Source: Thauera sp. (GTDB lineage: Bacteria > Pseudomonadota > Gammaproteobacteria > Burkholderiales > Rhodocyclaceae). From it: 64,000 bases of DNA. The position numbers were made by a program, and so were the translations under genes. The first letter of the stretch is position 1. The number at the start of each line of letters is the position of its first letter. This document shows positions 7,987-16,727 of the stretch, one piece after another. The stretch spans positions 868,001 through 932,000 of the forward strand of contig JACKMB010000001.1 of NCBI GenBank assembly GCA_024235615.1, written 5' to 3'. The notes under the pieces were generated by a model. The model was given only the letters and a program-made list of their open reading frames with translations. It was not told the origin of the DNA and did not search any database.

Positions 7987-8673
7987 ATGAGCCCGAGCCT
8001 TTCCCCGACCGACACGACGCAGCTGGATGCCCGCTACCCGGTGCTGGCCGACCTTTCGGCGCCGGCGCGCACCCGCCTGCTGCACAGCGCGCAGTGGATG
8101 CGCGTGCCTGCGGGCGCGATGCTCTTCGACGACCGCCAGGCCTGCGAGGGCTTCCCCTTCGTGGTCGAGGGCTCGGTACGGGTGAGCAAGTGCGCGCCGA
8201 GCGGGCGCGAGCTGCCGCTCTACCGTGTCGGCCCGGGCGAGACCTGCATCATCTCCTCGTCCTGCCTGCTCGGCCACGAGGACTACAACGCACGCGGCGT
8301 CACCGAGTCCGACACCCTGCTGATGCTGCTGCCGAAGGCCGTGTTCGACGAGATGATGGGCGAGCGCCCCTTCCGCGACTTCGTCTTCCACCTCTTCGCC
8401 GAGCGTATCGCCGACCTGATGCAACTGATCGAGGAGGTCGCCTTCCGCAAGCTCGACCAGCGCCTCGCGGCCCTGCTGCTGGGGAAGGGCCGGGTACTCC
8501 ACGTCACCCACCAGCAACTCGCCGACGAGCTCGGCAGCGTGCGCGAGATCGTCAGCCGCCTGCTCAAGAGCTTCGCCGAGCAAGGCCTGGTGAAGCTCGC
8601 ACGCGAGCAGGTCGAGATCATCGACCCCTCCGGGCTGCGCCGCATGGCCTCCGAGGGCAAGGGCGCGGCCTGA
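7987..8673 (+). CDS. Crp/Fnr family transcriptional regulator
   Basis: The 228-residue protein has a cyclic-nucleotide-binding-like sensor domain (about 18-130), a long dimerisation helix (about 135-165) and a winged helix-turn-helix (about 172-205). It lacks the N-terminal cysteine cluster of oxygen-sensing Fnr; its cysteines are at 53, 69, 87 and 93, so a redox or other ligand is possible. The recognition helix SVREIVSRLL combines Arg186-Glu187 (Crp-like) with Ser190-Arg191 (Fnr-like). A dyad of the right size, TGTAA-N6-TTACA, lies between this gene and the downstream DUF2892 gene and is the obvious target. The effector is unknown. It follows xthA by 4 bp. Confidence 0.88.
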   Translation: MSPSLSPTDTTQLDARYPVLADLSAPARTRLLHSAQWMRVPAGAMLFDDRQACEGFPFVVEGSVRVSKCAPSGRELPLYRVGPGETCIISSSCLLGHEDYNARGVTESDTLLMLLPKAVFDEMMGERPFRDFVFHLFAERIADLMQLIEEVAFRKLDQRLAALLLGKGRVLHVTHQQLADELGSVREIVSRLLKSFAEQGLVKLAREQVEIIDPSGLRRMASEGKGAA

Positions 8674-8740
8674 GACACCGGCTCCCGGGGCGCCCGCTCG
8701 GGCACGGATGAGCGTAGCATTTCGGGCCGGACGCGGGCTG

Positions 8741-8756
8741 TGTAACCTCGGTTACA
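8741..8756 (+). promoter_or_regulatory. Crp/Fnr-type operator dyad upstream of the DUF2892 gene
   Basis: TGTAACC-TC-GGTTACA has perfect 7-bp arms and can be read as TGTAA-N6-TTACA, the 16-bp geometry of Crp/Fnr sites. It lies 68 bp after the regulator gene ends and 65 bp before the DUF2892 start codon, which is suitable for an activator near -41. Binding by the neighbouring regulator is inferred. Confidence 0.6.
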
Positions 8757-8821
8757 GACCGCAGCCGGCCGCGCGTGCTCCAATGCGGCCACTCACCTCA
8801 TCCGATCCAAGGAGAACAGAC

Positions 8822-9013
8822 ATGAAAACGAACGTTGGTGGCGCCGACAAGATCCTTCGCATCGTGGCCGGTATCGCGCTGCTCGCCTGGGCGGTGTTCG
8901 GCGGCCCGGTGTGGGCCTGGATCGGCATCGTCCCGCTCGCCACCGGCCTGCTCGGCTGGTGCCCGGCCTACACGATGCTCGGCATGAACACCTGCCCGCT
9001 CAGCAAGAAGTAA
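8822..9013 (+). CDS. DUF2892 family small membrane protein
   Basis: This 63-residue protein has two hydrophobic segments (about 10-28 and 30-50) and the typical DUF2892 pattern: NVGGADKILRIVAG at the start and WCPAYTMLGMNTCPL at the end. Two cysteines, Cys47 and Cys58, sit at the C-terminal side. In other bacteria this domain forms the membrane part of rhodanese proteins such as YgaP, and stand-alone copies are common near sulfur or redox genes. The start is set by AAGGAG at 8809-8814. A Crp/Fnr operator lies upstream and a bidirectional terminator follows, so this is a single-gene regulated unit. Confidence 0.85.
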   Translation: MKTNVGGADKILRIVAGIALLAWAVFGGPVWAWIGIVPLATGLLGWCPAYTMLGMNTCPLSKK

Positions 9014-9026
9014 GCGAGCCCCCACG

Positions 9027-9052
9027 AAAAAGCCGGCACCCGCCGGCTTTTT
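9027..9052. terminator. bidirectional terminator between the DUF2892 gene and rsmA
   Basis: An 11-bp perfect stem AAAAAGCCGGC / GCCGGCTTTTT with a 4-nt loop gives a T run on both strands. It separates the convergent DUF2892 gene and rsmA. Confidence 0.92.
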
Positions 9053-9058
9053 CACGCC

Positions 9059-9877
9059 TCACGCCTCACGCCCCGCGCACTCGTTCGCGATCGCGACGTA
9101 CTGCTCCACCGACAGCTTCTCGCCACGCAGCCCGGGGTCGATCCCCAGCGCCTGCAGCCCGGTCTCGTCGATGAACTCGCGCAAGGTGTTGCGCAGGGTC
9201 TTGCGGCGCTGGCCGAAGGCGGCGGCGACGATGCGCCCGAGCAAGGCCTCGTCGCGGGCGCCGAGCTGATCGGCCGGCAGCGGGGCCATGCGCACGATGC
9301 TCGACATGACCTTGGGCGCCGGGCGGAAGGCGCCCGGCGGCACGTCGAACAGCCGCCCCATGCGGAAGCGGTACTGCAGCATCACCGAAAGCCGCCCATA
9401 CTCCTCGGTGCCCGGCTCGGCCACCATGCGCATCACCACCTCCTTCTGCAGCATGAAGGTCATGTCCCTGACCTGGTCGGCGAAGCCGGCGAGGTGGAAC
9501 AGGATGGGGGTGGAGATGTTGTAGGGCAGGTTGCCGACGATGCGCAGGCTGCGCTCACCGCCCCCCTCGACACCGGCGCAAAGGCTGGCGAAGTCGAACT
9601 TCAGCGCATCGCCCTCATGCACCGTCAGTTGCTCGGCGGTGTAGCGCTCGTGCAGGCGGGCGATGAGGTCGCGGTCGATCTCGACCACGTGCAGGTGGCC
9701 GAGGCGCTCGATCAGGGGGTCGGTCATCGCCCCCAGGCCGGGGCCGATCTCGACCATGAGTTCGCCCGGCTGGGGGCGGATGCCGTCGATGATCTTGCGG
9801 ATGATGTTGGGGTCGGAGAGGAAATTCTGGCCGAAGCGCTTGCGCGCGCGATGGCCGTCGGTGTCGAAGTCGTGCAT
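9059..9877 (-). CDS. rsmA: 16S rRNA dimethyladenosine (m6-2A) methyltransferase
   Basis: RsmA (KsgA) dimethylates two adjacent adenosines near the 3' end of 16S rRNA during small-subunit maturation. The 272-residue protein shows FGQNFLSD at 15-22, the SAM-binding [10 protein letters not shown] at 43-52 and the catalytic NLPYN at 116-120. The start ATG at 9877 has AAAGGACT just upstream. It lies 44 bp after pdxA and closes the lptD-surA-pdxA-rsmA run, the same order as in enterobacteria; apaG, which often follows there, is absent. Confidence 0.97.
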   Translation of the reverse strand: MHDFDTDGHRARKRFGQNFLSDPNIIRKIIDGIRPQPGELMVEIGPGLGAMTDPLIERLGHLHVVEIDRDLIARLHERYTAEQLTVHEGDALKFDFASLCAGVEGGGERSLRIVGNLPYNISTPILFHLAGFADQVRDMTFMLQKEVVMRMVAEPGTEEYGRLSVMLQYRFRMGRLFDVPPGAFRPAPKVMSSIVRMAPLPADQLGARDEALLGRIVAAAFGQRRKTLRNTLREFIDETGLQALGIDPGLRGEKLSVEQYVAIANECAGREA

Positions 9878-9921
9878 GGGAGTCCTTTCGCCGGGGGCGG
9901 CCCGGCCTGGCTTCGCCGCGC

Positions 9922-10989
9922 TCAGGCGGCGGCGCGCGCCTGCGTCATCGCGATCGCGAGCTCGAGCGCGGCGAACAGGCTGCCCGGGTCGGCGCGGCCG
10001 CTGCCGGCGAGGTCGAGCGCGGTGCCGTGATCTACTGAGGTGCGGATGATGGGCAGGCCGAGCGTGACATTGACGCCGCCGCCGAAGCTGGCGTGCTTGA
10101 GCACCGGCAGGCCCTGGTCGTGGTACATGGCCAGCACCGCGTCGCCCTGCGCCAGCGTGTGCGGCACGAACAGGGTGTCGGCGGGCAGCGGGCCGACCAG
10201 CTGCATGCCCTCGGCACGCAGGCGCTCGAGCACCGGGATGATGACGTCGATCTCCTCGCGCCCCATGTGCCCGCCCTCGCCCGCGTGCGGGTTGAGGCCG
10301 GCGACCAGGATGCGCGGCGCAGCCAGGCCGAAGTGGCGGCGCAGGTCGGCGTGCAGGATGCGGAGGGTGTCCTCCAGCACCTGCGGCGTGATCGCCGCCG
10401 GCACCGCGGCGAGCGGCAGGTGGGTGGTCGCCAGCGCGACGCGCAGGCCGCCGCCCACCAGCATCATCACTACCCGCGACGTCCCGGTGTGCTCGGCGAG
10501 GTATTCGGTGTGGCCGGTGAAGGGCATGGTCTCACGGGCACCGAGGCCCTCGCAGATCACGCCCTTGTGCACCGGCGCGGTGACCATGGCGGCGAATTCG
10601 CCCTGCACGCAGCCGGCGATCGCGCGGTCGAGCAGTCGCAGCACGTAGGCGCCGTTGGCCGCGTCGAGCACCCCCGGCCGGGACGGCGCGGCGAGCGGCA
10701 GGTGCAGCACCTCGACCGTACCCGCGGGCGCAGGCCGCACGGGGTCGAACTCGACCACGCCCATGGCGCTGCCGAGCGCGGCGGCGCGCGCACGCATGAG
10801 CCCGAGGTCGGCGAGCACCACCGGGCGTAGCGGCCAGGCACGCTCGGCCAGGCGCAGACACAGCTCGGGGCCGACTCCCGCGGGTTCGCCGCTGGTGATG
10901 GCGACGAGCCCACACCCTGCGTGCGCGGCCGCGCTCAATGCCCCTCCGTCCCGTCGTTTCCCTTCCGGCAGCCGTGCGGGCGCGCTCAT
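9922..10989 (-). CDS. pdxA: 4-hydroxythreonine-4-phosphate dehydrogenase
   Basis: PdxA oxidises 4-phosphohydroxythreonine in the DXP-dependent route to pyridoxal phosphate. Family signatures include [12 protein letters not shown] near the start, a substrate- and metal-binding VTAPVHKG, the TGHTEYLA segment with its metal histidine, and the late [10 protein letters not shown]. At 355 residues it is slightly longer than the E. coli enzyme because of about 28 extra N-terminal residues before the first strand. The ATG at 10989 overlaps the surA stop (ATGA), which supports coupled translation. A later start would lose that overlap. Confidence 0.95.
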   Translation of the reverse strand: MSAPARLPEGKRRDGGALSAAAHAGCGLVAITSGEPAGVGPELCLRLAERAWPLRPVVLADLGLMRARAAALGSAMGVVEFDPVRPAPAGTVEVLHLPLAAPSRPGVLDAANGAYVLRLLDRAIAGCVQGEFAAMVTAPVHKGVICEGLGARETMPFTGHTEYLAEHTGTSRVVMMLVGGGLRVALATTHLPLAAVPAAITPQVLEDTLRILHADLRRHFGLAAPRILVAGLNPHAGEGGHMGREEIDVIIPVLERLRAEGMQLVGPLPADTLFVPHTLAQGDAVLAMYHDQGLPVLKHASFGGGVNVTLGLPIIRTSVDHGTALDLAGSGRADPGSLFAALELAIAMTQARAAA

Positions 10990-12302
10990 TCGCGCTCGAT
11001 GCGGTAGTCGACGTAGGTGCTGTCGCGCAGCTGGCGCACCCAGTCCTCGTAGGCCTGCTCGGCCTTGCGCTCGCGCAGGGCCTGGCGCGCGGCGGCGCGC
11101 TTGCGCTCGTCGGTGACGTCCTGCACGCGGCGTTCCATCACCTGGATCAGGTGCCAGCCGAAGGGCGAACGCACCGGCGCGCTGACCGCACCCGGCTGCA
11201 GCGCGTTCATGGCACGCTCGAACTCGGGCACGGTGTCGCCCGGGTTGAGCCAGCCGAGATCGCCGCCGCGGGCGGCGGAGAGGTCGGCCGAGCTCGCCTT
11301 GGCCAGCTCGGCGAAGTCGGCGCCATTGATCACGCGCTCGCGGATGCCCAGCAGGCGGGCCTCGGCGTCAGCGTCGGAGAGCACCTCGGAGGTCTTGATC
11401 AGGATGTGGCGGGCGCGCGTCTGCTCGAGCTGCTGCACCGCGGCCGCGCCGCCGCCGCGCACGTCAACCAGGCGCACGATGTGCAGCCCGGCGGCGCTGC
11501 GCAGCACCGGCGAGGTCTCGCCCGGGCGCATGCGGCGCACCGCGTCGGCGAACAGCGCCGGCAGACGGTCGAGCGGGCGCCAGCCCAGGCCGCCGCCCTG
11601 CAGGCCGTCGGGCGCGTCGGAGACTTCGGCAGCGACGCGGGCGAAGTCCTCGCCCGATCGCAGCCGCGCCATCACCTGCTCGGCACGCCTGGCCACCGCC
11701 TCGACCTGCTGCGGCGAGGCGCCCTCGGGCGTGCGCAGCAGGATGTGGGCGACGGCGAACTCCTGGCCGGAGAAGGCGTCTGGGTTGTTGGCGATGAAGT
11801 TGTCGATCTCGGCGTCGGTGACCACGATGCGGCTGTCCACCTCGCGCTCGCGCAGGCGGGTGAGCAGGATCTCGCTGCGGATCTCGTCGCGGAAGCGGCT
11901 CCAGGTGACGCCGTCCTTTTCCAGCGTCGCACGCAGCTGCTCGATCGAGAGCTTGTTGTTCGAGGCGATGCGCTCGATCGCACGGTCGAGCGTGGCGTCG
12001 TCCACCCGCAGCGAGGACTCGCGCGCGAGCTGTAGCTGGGCGCGCTCGACGATCAGGCGCTCGAGCAGCTGGCGCTGCAGCACGTCCTCGGGGGGCAGCT
12101 CGACGCCCTGGCGGGCGAGCTGGCGGCGGGTCTGCTCGATGCGCGAGCGCAGCTCGAGGCCGGTGATCACTTCGTTGTTGACGACCGCGACGATGCGGTC
12201 GACCTCGACCGCGCGTGGCGCAGCGTGTCCAGGCAGCGCGAGCGTGGCGGCCGCCAGGCCGATAGCGATGGCGACGCGGGTGCGGGAGAGGAGTTGTTTC
12301 AT
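10986..12302 (-). CDS. surA: periplasmic chaperone / peptidyl-prolyl isomerase SurA
   Basis: SurA escorts unfolded outer-membrane proteins, LptD included, to the Bam complex. The 438-residue protein starts at the ATG at 12302 with a Sec signal peptide (hydrophobic core 8-20, cleavage after the PGHA region near residue 27). Next come the SurA N-terminal domain beginning [14 protein letters not shown], and two parvulin domains at about 175-280 and 285-385 ([23 protein letters not shown]). An in-frame upstream start at 12383 would overlap lptD and precede the signal peptide, so I rejected it. It lies 31 bp downstream of lptD and overlaps pdxA. Confidence 0.95.
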   Translation of the reverse strand: MKQLLSRTRVAIAIGLAAATLALPGHAAPRAVEVDRIVAVVNNEVITGLELRSRIEQTRRQLARQGVELPPEDVLQRQLLERLIVERAQLQLARESSLRVDDATLDRAIERIASNNKLSIEQLRATLEKDGVTWSRFRDEIRSEILLTRLREREVDSRIVVTDAEIDNFIANNPDAFSGQEFAVAHILLRTPEGASPQQVEAVARRAEQVMARLRSGEDFARVAAEVSDAPDGLQGGGLGWRPLDRLPALFADAVRRMRPGETSPVLRSAAGLHIVRLVDVRGGGAAAVQQLEQTRARHILIKTSEVLSDADAEARLLGIRERVINGADFAELAKASSADLSAARGGDLGWLNPGDTVPEFERAMNALQPGAVSAPVRSPFGWHLIQVMERRVQDVTDERKRAAARQALRERKAEQAYEDWVRQLRDSTYVDYRIERE

Positions 12303-12333
12303 GTCGTTGGGAGATGAATGCGCGGGATCAGCC

Positions 12334-14880
12334 TCAGTCTTCACCGAAGACGCGGTTGGCCGAGGAGTCGTTGATCTTGCCATAGCCGGGAACGCTGCGC
12401 TTGATGAGGCTGAGCGGGTTCGAGCCGATCCCGGCGAGGTCGTTCAGTTCCAGTTGCACGAAGATGGCGTTGGTGACGTCGTCCTCGTCGATCGCGAAGC
12501 GATGCACCGCGGTCCGGAACACCCAGCAGCCGCCGTCGTACTCGATGCCGGCGACCGCCTCGGTGATGCGGTCGTCCTTGAGCGAGTGGGTGACGCGACC
12601 GACACCGTACCAGTTGCGCGCGAGCGGCCACTGCCCGGAGACGTCGATGTCCTTGAGGCCCACGATGTCGTCGTCGACGCGCAGGTTGGGCGCATAGCGG
12701 TAGCTCAGGTTGAGCGTGCGCGCGAAGCCGGGCTGGTAGCGCACGCTGGCGTTGAGGCGCTCGGTGCGGCTGGTCTCGGTGTTGTACTGCGCGTAGGAGT
12801 CCACCGTCACCGTGCTGGTGACGCGTCCGCCGAGGCCGGCGAGAATCTCGTTGCCGGTGCCGGCACGGCGCAGCTCGTCCTCGTTGTAGAGATAGACTTC
12901 CTGGTCCGAGAAGTAGTAGCGCTGGCCGATCAGCGCGCGCAGGCGCTCGACCCCGGTCTCGGCATCGATGAAGCGCGTGGTGACCGCCGCGGTGAGGTCG
13001 TTGGCGTCGCCGATGCGGTCGCTGCCCGAATACCGGTTCTCGGCGAAGATCTGCGCGAAGCCGACGTCGAAGCGGTTGCTGTCGAAGAGGGGGATGTCGT
13101 CTTGGTTACGGCTCGGGACGCGCAGGTAGAAGAGCCGTGGCTCCAGCGTCTGCAGGTAGTCCTTGCCGAAGTAGTGCGACTCGCGCTCGAAGAACAGGCC
13201 GGAGTCGAGCGAGACGATCGGGACCGAGCGTGTGATCGAATCGGGCTTGCCCGCCTTGGGCACGGCACGGTCGATGTCGTAGCTGGTGTAATGCACGCCC
13301 GCCTTGGGCGTCACGAACCAGGCCGCGCCCTGCATCGGCAACGAGAGCTGAGGGTAGGCGACGAAGCGCGAGGCCTCGTCGCGGTCCGTCTCGCGATGGG
13401 CAAAGCGCACGAACTCGGTCTCGAGCAGTCCGGCCATCCCGCCGGCAAGGTCGGCGCGTGCGGCATCGAGGCGCAGCTGCGGCAGGCGGCGATAAGGCTC
13501 GACGTTGCGCACATCCGGATCCGGATTCAGGGTCTGGTAGCGCTGCGCCAGCGCGGAGGCGGTCCACCATCCGCCCGCGTAGATCAAGCGTCCCTCGCGC
13601 AGCAGGTTCACCCGCGAGGCCACGCCGATGCTCGACGAGAGATCCTCGAAGTAGGCATCGTCGGAGACCGCATTGAGGTCTAGCGTGCCATAGAAGTTGG
13701 GCGCGAAGCGATGCTGGTGCTGGATCGAGCCGAGCCTGCGCTCCTCGCCGGTGACCTTGTCGTTCGGCATCCACTCGAGGCGGGTCGTGCCCTGGTAGTC
13801 CTCGCCTAGATAGCGCAGCTCGCCGCCGAACTGGACGCCGCGGCGGGTCATGATGCGTGGCGCCAGGGTGGCGTCGTAGTTGGGTGCGATGTTCCAGTAA
13901 TAAGGCTGGGTGAAGTCCACCCCGGTCTTGTTCGACGAGCCGAAGGTGGGCGGCAGCAGGCCGGACTGGCGCTGTCCGCTGAGCGGGAACTCGGCCCAGG
14001 GCATCCAGAAGATCGGCGTATCCATGAACACGATCGAGCTGCCGCGCGCGGTGCCGACCTCGCGGTCGTAGTCGAGCTCGAGCTCGCGCGCCCTGATGTA
14101 CCAGTCCGGATCCTGCGGGCTGCAGGTGGTCCACGTCGCGTTGGCGAGGCGGTACTGGTTCTCGCCCTCCAGGCGCAGCAGGTCTGCCTCGCCGCTGCCG
14201 GCCACAGTGCGCGGGGCGTCGCCGGCGAGCGCGGGCGGACGCGCCCGCGAGAGCTCGTAGGTCGGTGTCTCGAAGCTGCCGACACGGTCGCCCACCACCA
14301 GCGTGGCCTTCGGCCCGCGGATCGTGTCGCCACCCCGGCTCAGCACCACGTCACCCTCGGCGAGCACCTCGTCGGTCGGCTCGCGGTAGGTGACGCGCTC
14401 CGCGGTCAGCACGGTGTCGTCGCGCTGGAGCTCGGCCTCACCCTCGGCGACCAGCTCGACCCCGCGCTCGCCATGGATGCGCAGCGCGCTGACCGCGGTC
14501 TCGCCCGGCGCGAGCGCGGGGCGCTCGGCCGCGGGCGGGGCGGCAGGCGGAGCGGCAGTGGCCCGTGCGACGTCCTTGGTGGCGGTGGCGGTCACGGGCG
14601 GCGTCGGCGTCGCGGCAGGCTGTGGCGTCGGCGCAGCCACCGGCGCCGGACCGGGAGCGGGAACTGGAGCGAGAGCGGGAACGGACATGGGCTCCGGAGC
14701 GGGCGCCTTCGAGGCCGGCGCAGCGGAGGCCGGGGTCACGGCGCGCGCAGGCGTGGCCGTCGGGGCCGGACGCAGCAGATCGGGCGCCACCTGGAGCGTC
14801 GGCAGGGATTGCGCGAAAGCGGCACCCGACAGGCCCAGCAGAAGCAGCGGAATCAGACGAATGCGCGTAGTCGGAAGCAT
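12334..14880 (-). CDS. lptD: LPS-assembly outer-membrane protein LptD
   Basis: LptD is the outer-membrane barrel that, with LptE, inserts lipopolysaccharide in the outer leaflet. The 848 residues comprise a signal peptide (1-24, cleavage after GAAFA), a Pro/Ala-rich linker of about 100 residues (25-125), an LptA/OstA-like jellyroll (about 130-260, EAELQRDDTVLTAERVTY) and a large C-terminal beta-barrel. A Cys-containing TWTTCSPQDPDWYIRA segment corresponds to the conserved disulfide region. The low-complexity linker makes it longer than most homologues. It is first in the lptD-surA-pdxA-rsmA operon and divergent from amgK. Confidence 0.95.
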   Translation of the reverse strand: MLPTTRIRLIPLLLLGLSGAAFAQSLPTLQVAPDLLRPAPTATPARAVTPASAAPASKAPAPEPMSVPALAPVPAPGPAPVAAPTPQPAATPTPPVTATATKDVARATAAPPAAPPAAERPALAPGETAVSALRIHGERGVELVAEGEAELQRDDTVLTAERVTYREPTDEVLAEGDVVLSRGGDTIRGPKATLVVGDRVGSFETPTYELSRARPPALAGDAPRTVAGSGEADLLRLEGENQYRLANATWTTCSPQDPDWYIRARELELDYDREVGTARGSSIVFMDTPIFWMPWAEFPLSGQRQSGLLPPTFGSSNKTGVDFTQPYYWNIAPNYDATLAPRIMTRRGVQFGGELRYLGEDYQGTTRLEWMPNDKVTGEERRLGSIQHQHRFAPNFYGTLDLNAVSDDAYFEDLSSSIGVASRVNLLREGRLIYAGGWWTASALAQRYQTLNPDPDVRNVEPYRRLPQLRLDAARADLAGGMAGLLETEFVRFAHRETDRDEASRFVAYPQLSLPMQGAAWFVTPKAGVHYTSYDIDRAVPKAGKPDSITRSVPIVSLDSGLFFERESHYFGKDYLQTLEPRLFYLRVPSRNQDDIPLFDSNRFDVGFAQIFAENRYSGSDRIGDANDLTAAVTTRFIDAETGVERLRALIGQRYYFSDQEVYLYNEDELRRAGTGNEILAGLGGRVTSTVTVDSYAQYNTETSRTERLNASVRYQPGFARTLNLSYRYAPNLRVDDDIVGLKDIDVSGQWPLARNWYGVGRVTHSLKDDRITEAVAGIEYDGGCWVFRTAVHRFAIDEDDVTNAIFVQLELNDLAGIGSNPLSLIKRSVPGYGKINDSSANRVFGED

Positions 14881-14982
14881 GCGGATCGAGCCCTTGCCGT
14901 CGTTCGCGATGCGCGTGCGCCCACCCGAACCACCGTATTGATAAACTCGCGGATTCTACACGAACCCCTGCGGAGATCCGGT

Positions 14983-16023
14983 TTGCATCGCCTAGAACAA
15001 CTCAGGACCTGGCTCGCCGCCACCCTGCCCGGCCAGTCCTTCGAACTCGCCCCGGCCTCGGCGGACGCCAGCTTCCGCCGCTACTTCCGCGCCACCTTCG
15101 CCGACGGCAGCCCCTCGCGCGTGGTCATGGACGCCCCGCCCGAAAAGGAGGACGTACGCCCCTGGCTGCACGTGGCCGGGCTCTTCGGCGCCGCCGGCGC
15201 CCATGTGCCCGAGGTGCTCGCGCAGGACCTCGACCAAGGCTTCCTGCTGCTCTCCGACCTCGGCTCGACGACCTACCTGCAAGCGCTGAAGGCGCACGAC
15301 GATCCGCAGCAAGCCGCCCGGACCGCACATCACCTGTACGCGGACGCGCTCGGCGCGCTCGCCGCCATCCAGTGCGCCAGCCGCCCCAGCGTGCTGCCCG
15401 AGTACGATCGCGCGCTGCTGCTGCGCGAGCTGCAGCTCTTCCCCGAGTGGTACATCGCCCGCCACAAGGGCGTCACCCTCACCGAGGCCGAGACCGCGAT
15501 GCTGAACACCGCGTTCGAGCGCATCCTCGCGGTGAACCTCGCCGAGCCGCAGGTCTTCGTGCATCGCGACTACCACTCGCGCAACCTGATGCTGCTCGAG
15601 CCCGCCGAGGGCCGCGGCGCCAACCCCGGCATCATCGACTTCCAGGACGCCGTCTACGGCCCGATCAGCTACGACCTCGTGTCGCTGTTCAAGGACGCCT
15701 ACATCCGCTGGGACGAGGAGTTCATCCTCGACCTGCTGATCCGCTACTGGGAGACCGCGAAGAAGCTCGGCCTGCCGGTGCGCGCGGAGTTCGCCGACTT
15801 CCATCGCGACTTCGAGTGGATGGGCGTGCAGCGCCACATCAAGGTGCTCGGCATCTTCGCCCGCCTGTACCACCGCGACGGCAAGGACGGCTACCTCGCC
15901 GACATGCCGCTGGTGATGGACTACCTGCGCCGGGCCTGCAAGCGCTGGCGCGACCTCGGCCCGCTGCTCAAGCTGCTCGATCGCCTCGAGCCCGAGAACG
16001 TCCAGGTCGGCTACACCTTCTGA
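14983..16023 (+). CDS. amgK: N-acetylmuramate/N-acetylglucosamine anomeric kinase AmgK
   Basis: AmgK phosphorylates MurNAc (and GlcNAc) at C1, the first step of the recycling route that bypasses de novo UDP-MurNAc synthesis and gives intrinsic fosfomycin tolerance in Pseudomonas. The 346-residue protein has the aminoglycoside-phosphotransferase fold: SADASFRRYFR at the N-terminus, the catalytic VHRDYHSRNLML loop and IDFQDAVYGP as the metal-binding DFG-equivalent. The start is an unusual TTG at 14983, chosen because GGAG at 14972-14975 is 7 nt upstream and homologues begin at this point. Its stop overlaps the murU start by one base. It is divergent from lptD with about 100 bp between them. Confidence 0.92.
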   Translation: MHRLEQLRTWLAATLPGQSFELAPASADASFRRYFRATFADGSPSRVVMDAPPEKEDVRPWLHVAGLFGAAGAHVPEVLAQDLDQGFLLLSDLGSTTYLQALKAHDDPQQAARTAHHLYADALGALAAIQCASRPSVLPEYDRALLLRELQLFPEWYIARHKGVTLTEAETAMLNTAFERILAVNLAEPQVFVHRDYHSRNLMLLEPAEGRGANPGIIDFQDAVYGPISYDLVSLFKDAYIRWDEEFILDLLIRYWETAKKLGLPVRAEFADFHRDFEWMGVQRHIKVLGIFARLYHRDGKDGYLADMPLVMDYLRRACKRWRDLGPLLKLLDRLEPENVQVGYTF

Positions 16024-16727
16024 TGGCACAGATCCGCGCGATGATCCTCGCCGCCGGTCGTGGCGAGCGCATGCGCCCGCTCACCGACCACACCCCCAAG
16101 CCGCTGCTGTCGGTGGGCGGCAAGCCCCTGATCGTATGGCACATCGAGCGCCTGCGCGCGTCCGGCTTCCGCGAGCTCGTGATCAACCACGCCCACCTCG
16201 GCCACCGGCTCGAAGAAGCGCTCGGCGACGGCACGGCCTTCGGCGTCCGCATCGCGTGGTCGCCCGAGGCCAGCGCACTGGAGACCGCCGGCGGCATCCG
16301 CCACGCCCTGCCGCTGCTCGGCGACCAGCCCTTCGTCGTGGTCAACGGCGATGTGTTCTGCGACGCCGACTTCACGTCCCTGCGCGCCGCCGCCGAAGGC
16401 CTGCACGCCGACGGCCCGCTCGCCCACCTGCTGCTGGTGGACAACCCCGAGCACCACCCGGAAGGTGACTTCCACCTCGATGCCGCCGGCCTGCTCCACG
16501 CCGAAGGCGCCCCACGGCTCACCTTCTCCGGGCTCGGCGCCTACCATCCCGCCCTGTTCGCCGCCCTCGCCGACGACACCCCCGCCAAACTCGCCCCCCT
16601 GCTGCGCGCGGCGATGAACGCGGGCCAGGTCACCGGCCGGCACCACGCCGGGCGCTGGATCGACGTTGGCACCCCGCGGCGCCTGGCGGACCTCGACTGC
16701 GAGCTCCAACACAAGAGGCCCTCTTGA
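16023..16727 (+). CDS. murU: N-acetylmuramate-1-phosphate uridylyltransferase MurU
   Basis: MurU converts MurNAc-1-phosphate plus UTP to UDP-MurNAc, the second step after AmgK. The 234-residue sequence is a compact sugar nucleotidyltransferase: MILAAGRGERMRPLTDHTPK is the signature NTP-binding start, LETAGGI follows, and VVNGDVFCD holds a metal-binding aspartate. The ATG overlaps the amgK TGA (TGATG). Strict adjacency with amgK separates it from glucose-1-phosphate thymidylyltransferase-like relatives. The next gene, mprF, overlaps its end by 4 nt. Confidence 0.92.
   Translation: MAQIRAMILAAGRGERMRPLTDHTPKPLLSVGGKPLIVWHIERLRASGFRELVINHAHLGHRLEEALGDGTAFGVRIAWSPEASALETAGGIRHALPLLGDQPFVVVNGDVFCDADFTSLRAAAEGLHADGPLAHLLLVDNPEHHPEGDFHLDAAGLLHAEGAPRLTFSGLGAYHPALFAALADDTPAKLAPLLRAAMNAGQVTGRHHAGRWIDVGTPRRLADLDCELQHKRPS

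Noticed and set aside
10986-12383. Longer SurA starting at 12383
   Set aside because: It would overlap lptD and place 27 polar residues before a clear signal peptide that begins at 12302.
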